This document shows positions 62,201 through 64,000 of a stretch of DNA of 64,000 nucleotides, piece by piece; within the stretch, counting starts at the first letter, position 1; each line of letters starts with the position of its first letter. Under the pieces are notes generated by a model. The model was given only the letters and a program-made list of their open reading frames with translations, had not been told where the DNA came from and made no database searches. The stretch lies in the NCBI GenBank assembly GCA_030770545.1, contig CM061096.1:17173001-17237000 (forward strand), given 5' to 3'. The translations under genes were made by a program, and so were the position numbers. The DNA comes from Macropodus opercularis. Lineage: Eukaryota; Chordata; Actinopteri; Anabantiformes; Osphronemidae.

Positions 62201-63967
62201 ACAGTATTTAATTGATGACAGACATTTGACAGTGTAGACACAGGAGCAGGGTAAGAATTTAACTTGAATCATGTGTCACACAAAGGTAGAGAGAAAGAAA
62301 ACTGACGCTTTGATGGGTTTCTTTTCCAAATCAGAGTGTTTTAGGGTTTAAAGGTGTGATACTGTAACTGTTGTTTCTTTCAGGACCCGGAGCAGCTGCA
62401 GGAAAATGCCAACCAGATTCTGACAGCCATCATCCAAGGTATGAGGAAGGAGGAGCCTAGTAACAACGTAAAACTGGCTGCTACCAATGCCCTGCTCAAC
62501 TCTCTGGAGTTCACCAAAGCCAATTTTGACAAGGAGGTACTCACACAGCACCGGATTAACTGCTACCAATTTCAGAGTTTTTAGAAAAAAGCTTTAAATT
62601 AGCGCAAAGAATTCTTCACTTTGGCAAGACATAGCCACCGTTATCCAAACATTAACTGAAAGTATGATGCAGATAATACATAATGCAGAAGTTAAAAATG
62701 AAACCATGCTTTCATAAAACTCAAAATGACTAAGCGTTTTACTGAGGGTGATCGTGTTCTTTAATCTGCTGTCTTTACGTCGTTTCAGACGGAGAGACAT
62801 TTCATCATGCAGGTGGTTTGTGAAGCTACACAGTGTCCTGACACCAGAGTGAGAATTTTCACTGTTTTATTATGATGTAATGTATTGATTTGAATATTCC
62901 TTGCGTAAGCTCTTGCTCAATAAAGGACTTTATTTGTTTTGGCTTGTAGCTTTTGACAATGTACAACCTGTTTAGCTTAGTGGACACGGGTATGTCCCTT
63001 TGTTATGTGTCCGCCACATCAGAAATGTGTTGCTGCTTCTCGTTGTTGTTCTGAATGTGCGTCTTGCCTGCAGGGGGCGTTATTTACCAGCTGATTGATT
63101 TGTTCTGTGTTCAGGTGCGCGTGGCAGCCTTGCAAAACCTGGTGAAGATCATGTCTCTGTATTACCAGTACATGGAGACATACATGGGACCTGCTCTGTT
63201 TGCGGTAAGACGTCACGTTAACTGCTGCGGACGCCGCAGACTGAAAAACGATGAATTAAGATTTTAAGAGAACCAAGTACTTGTACCTAAATGCAGGGTT
63301 ACTGACATTAAACATGCTTAACATGTAAATTTACATGCCCCAAAAATGAATTTCCCTCTCAGATTACCATCGAGGCGATGAAGAGCGACATTGATGAGGT
63401 GGCCTTACAGGGCATCGAGTTCTGGTCCAACGTCTGTGACGAGGAGATGGATTTGGCCATCGAGGCCTCAGAGGTGAGTGTGCAGGGTTTTGTCACAGCT
63501 TTTGATACGGTGTTATCAGTTCCCGTCTGACCCGTTCTAATCTAACGACAGGCTTCGGAGCAGGGCCGTCCCCCGGAGCACACCAGTAAATTCTATGCTA
63601 AGGGGGCCCTGCAGTACCTGGTTCCCATTCTGACCCAGACCCTCACCAAACAGGTAATGCACCTGGTCAAGTCAGCCTGTCCGTTCGGTGCGTTCCTCCA
63701 CCAATGGTTGCCGTTAGTTCCACGGTGTCTTAACTCCTGCAGGATGAGAACGATGACGACGATGACTGGAACCCCTGCAAGGCTGCAGGGGTGTGTCTGA
63801 TGTTGCTGGCGACGTGCTGCGAGGATGACGTGGTTCCCCATGTTCTCCCCTTCATCAAAGAGCACATCAAACACCCTGACTGGCGCTACCGCGACGCCTC
63901 CGTCATGGCCTTTGGCTCCATCCTGGAAGGACCTGAGCTGAACCAGCTCAAACCGCTCGTCATACAG
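59237..63967 (+). CDS. kpnb1: Importin subunit beta-1 (karyopherin beta 1), 3' partial
   Basis: Ten exons are in the window: 59237-59276, 60140-60198, 61527-61709, 61780-61980, 62384-62536, 62789-62848, 63115-63204, 63363-63473, 63552-63653, 63743-63967. They give 408 codons, roughly the first half of the 876-residue human protein, to which they are almost identical; the gene continues past 64000. The start MELITILEKTVSPDRNELEAA and the segment FLVELSKVLANPGNTQVARV are diagnostic. HEAT repeats 1-8 are covered, and the acidic loop DENDDDDDW falls at residues 334-342. Importin beta-1 carries importin-alpha/cargo and some cargoes directly through the nuclear pore and is released by Ran-GTP. Only the C-terminal IBB-binding half is missing, because of the window edge. 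Confidence 0.97.
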
Positions 63968-64000
63968 GTCAGTCACCACCTGGTTTCACTACATGAGCCT

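Overview
The window is nuclear DNA from a bony fish, most likely a percomorph (spiny-rayed) teleost with a compact genome. The genes have many short GT-AG introns, CpG-rich promoters, decayed fish L2/Maui-type LINEs and abundant minisatellites. The conserved proteins (UTP18, UBE2M, FBXL19, importin beta-1) are plainly vertebrate orthologues. Species and chromosome cannot be read from the sequence.

Region 1 (1-27,000) is a head-to-tail array of four TRPV5/6-like cation channel genes on the + strand. Copy A (824-4291) lacks exons 1-2, which must lie upstream of the window. Copies B (10708-15170), C (16332-19725) and D (20928-26988) are complete with 16 coding exons each and encode 712, 660 and 707 aa. 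All splice junctions keep frame, so none looks like a pseudogene. The four share near-identical stretches of intron and exon in a patchwork that differs from segment to segment, the pattern expected from gene conversion. All four replace the IDGP core of the TRPV5/6 selectivity filter with INLP. Intron 2 of A, B and D carries large minisatellites; copy C has none. The spacer between A and B holds another minisatellite (4672-5545) and two broken LINEs (6040-8790 and 9020-9668).

Region 2 (27,400-43,600) is three - strand genes: a TRIM-family RING E3 ligase with PRY/SPRY domain (27413-30735), utp18 (34427-38169), a WD40 protein of the small-subunit processome, and ube2m (39725-43592), the NEDD8 E2. 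Two LINE reverse transcriptase relics lie between the TRIM gene and utp18.

Region 3 (43,600-64,000) is + strand. fbxl19 (48008-54993) encodes a CXXC-PHD-F-box-LRR chromatin and ubiquitin-ligase adaptor, probably with a non-coding first exon near 45,160. A 4.2-kb spacer with a SINE-like repeat follows. kpnb1 (importin beta-1) starts at 59237 and runs off the right edge. The genes on the right are general housekeeping genes (ribosome assembly, neddylation, CpG-island recognition, nuclear import), not one pathway. The notable content is the channel array on the left.
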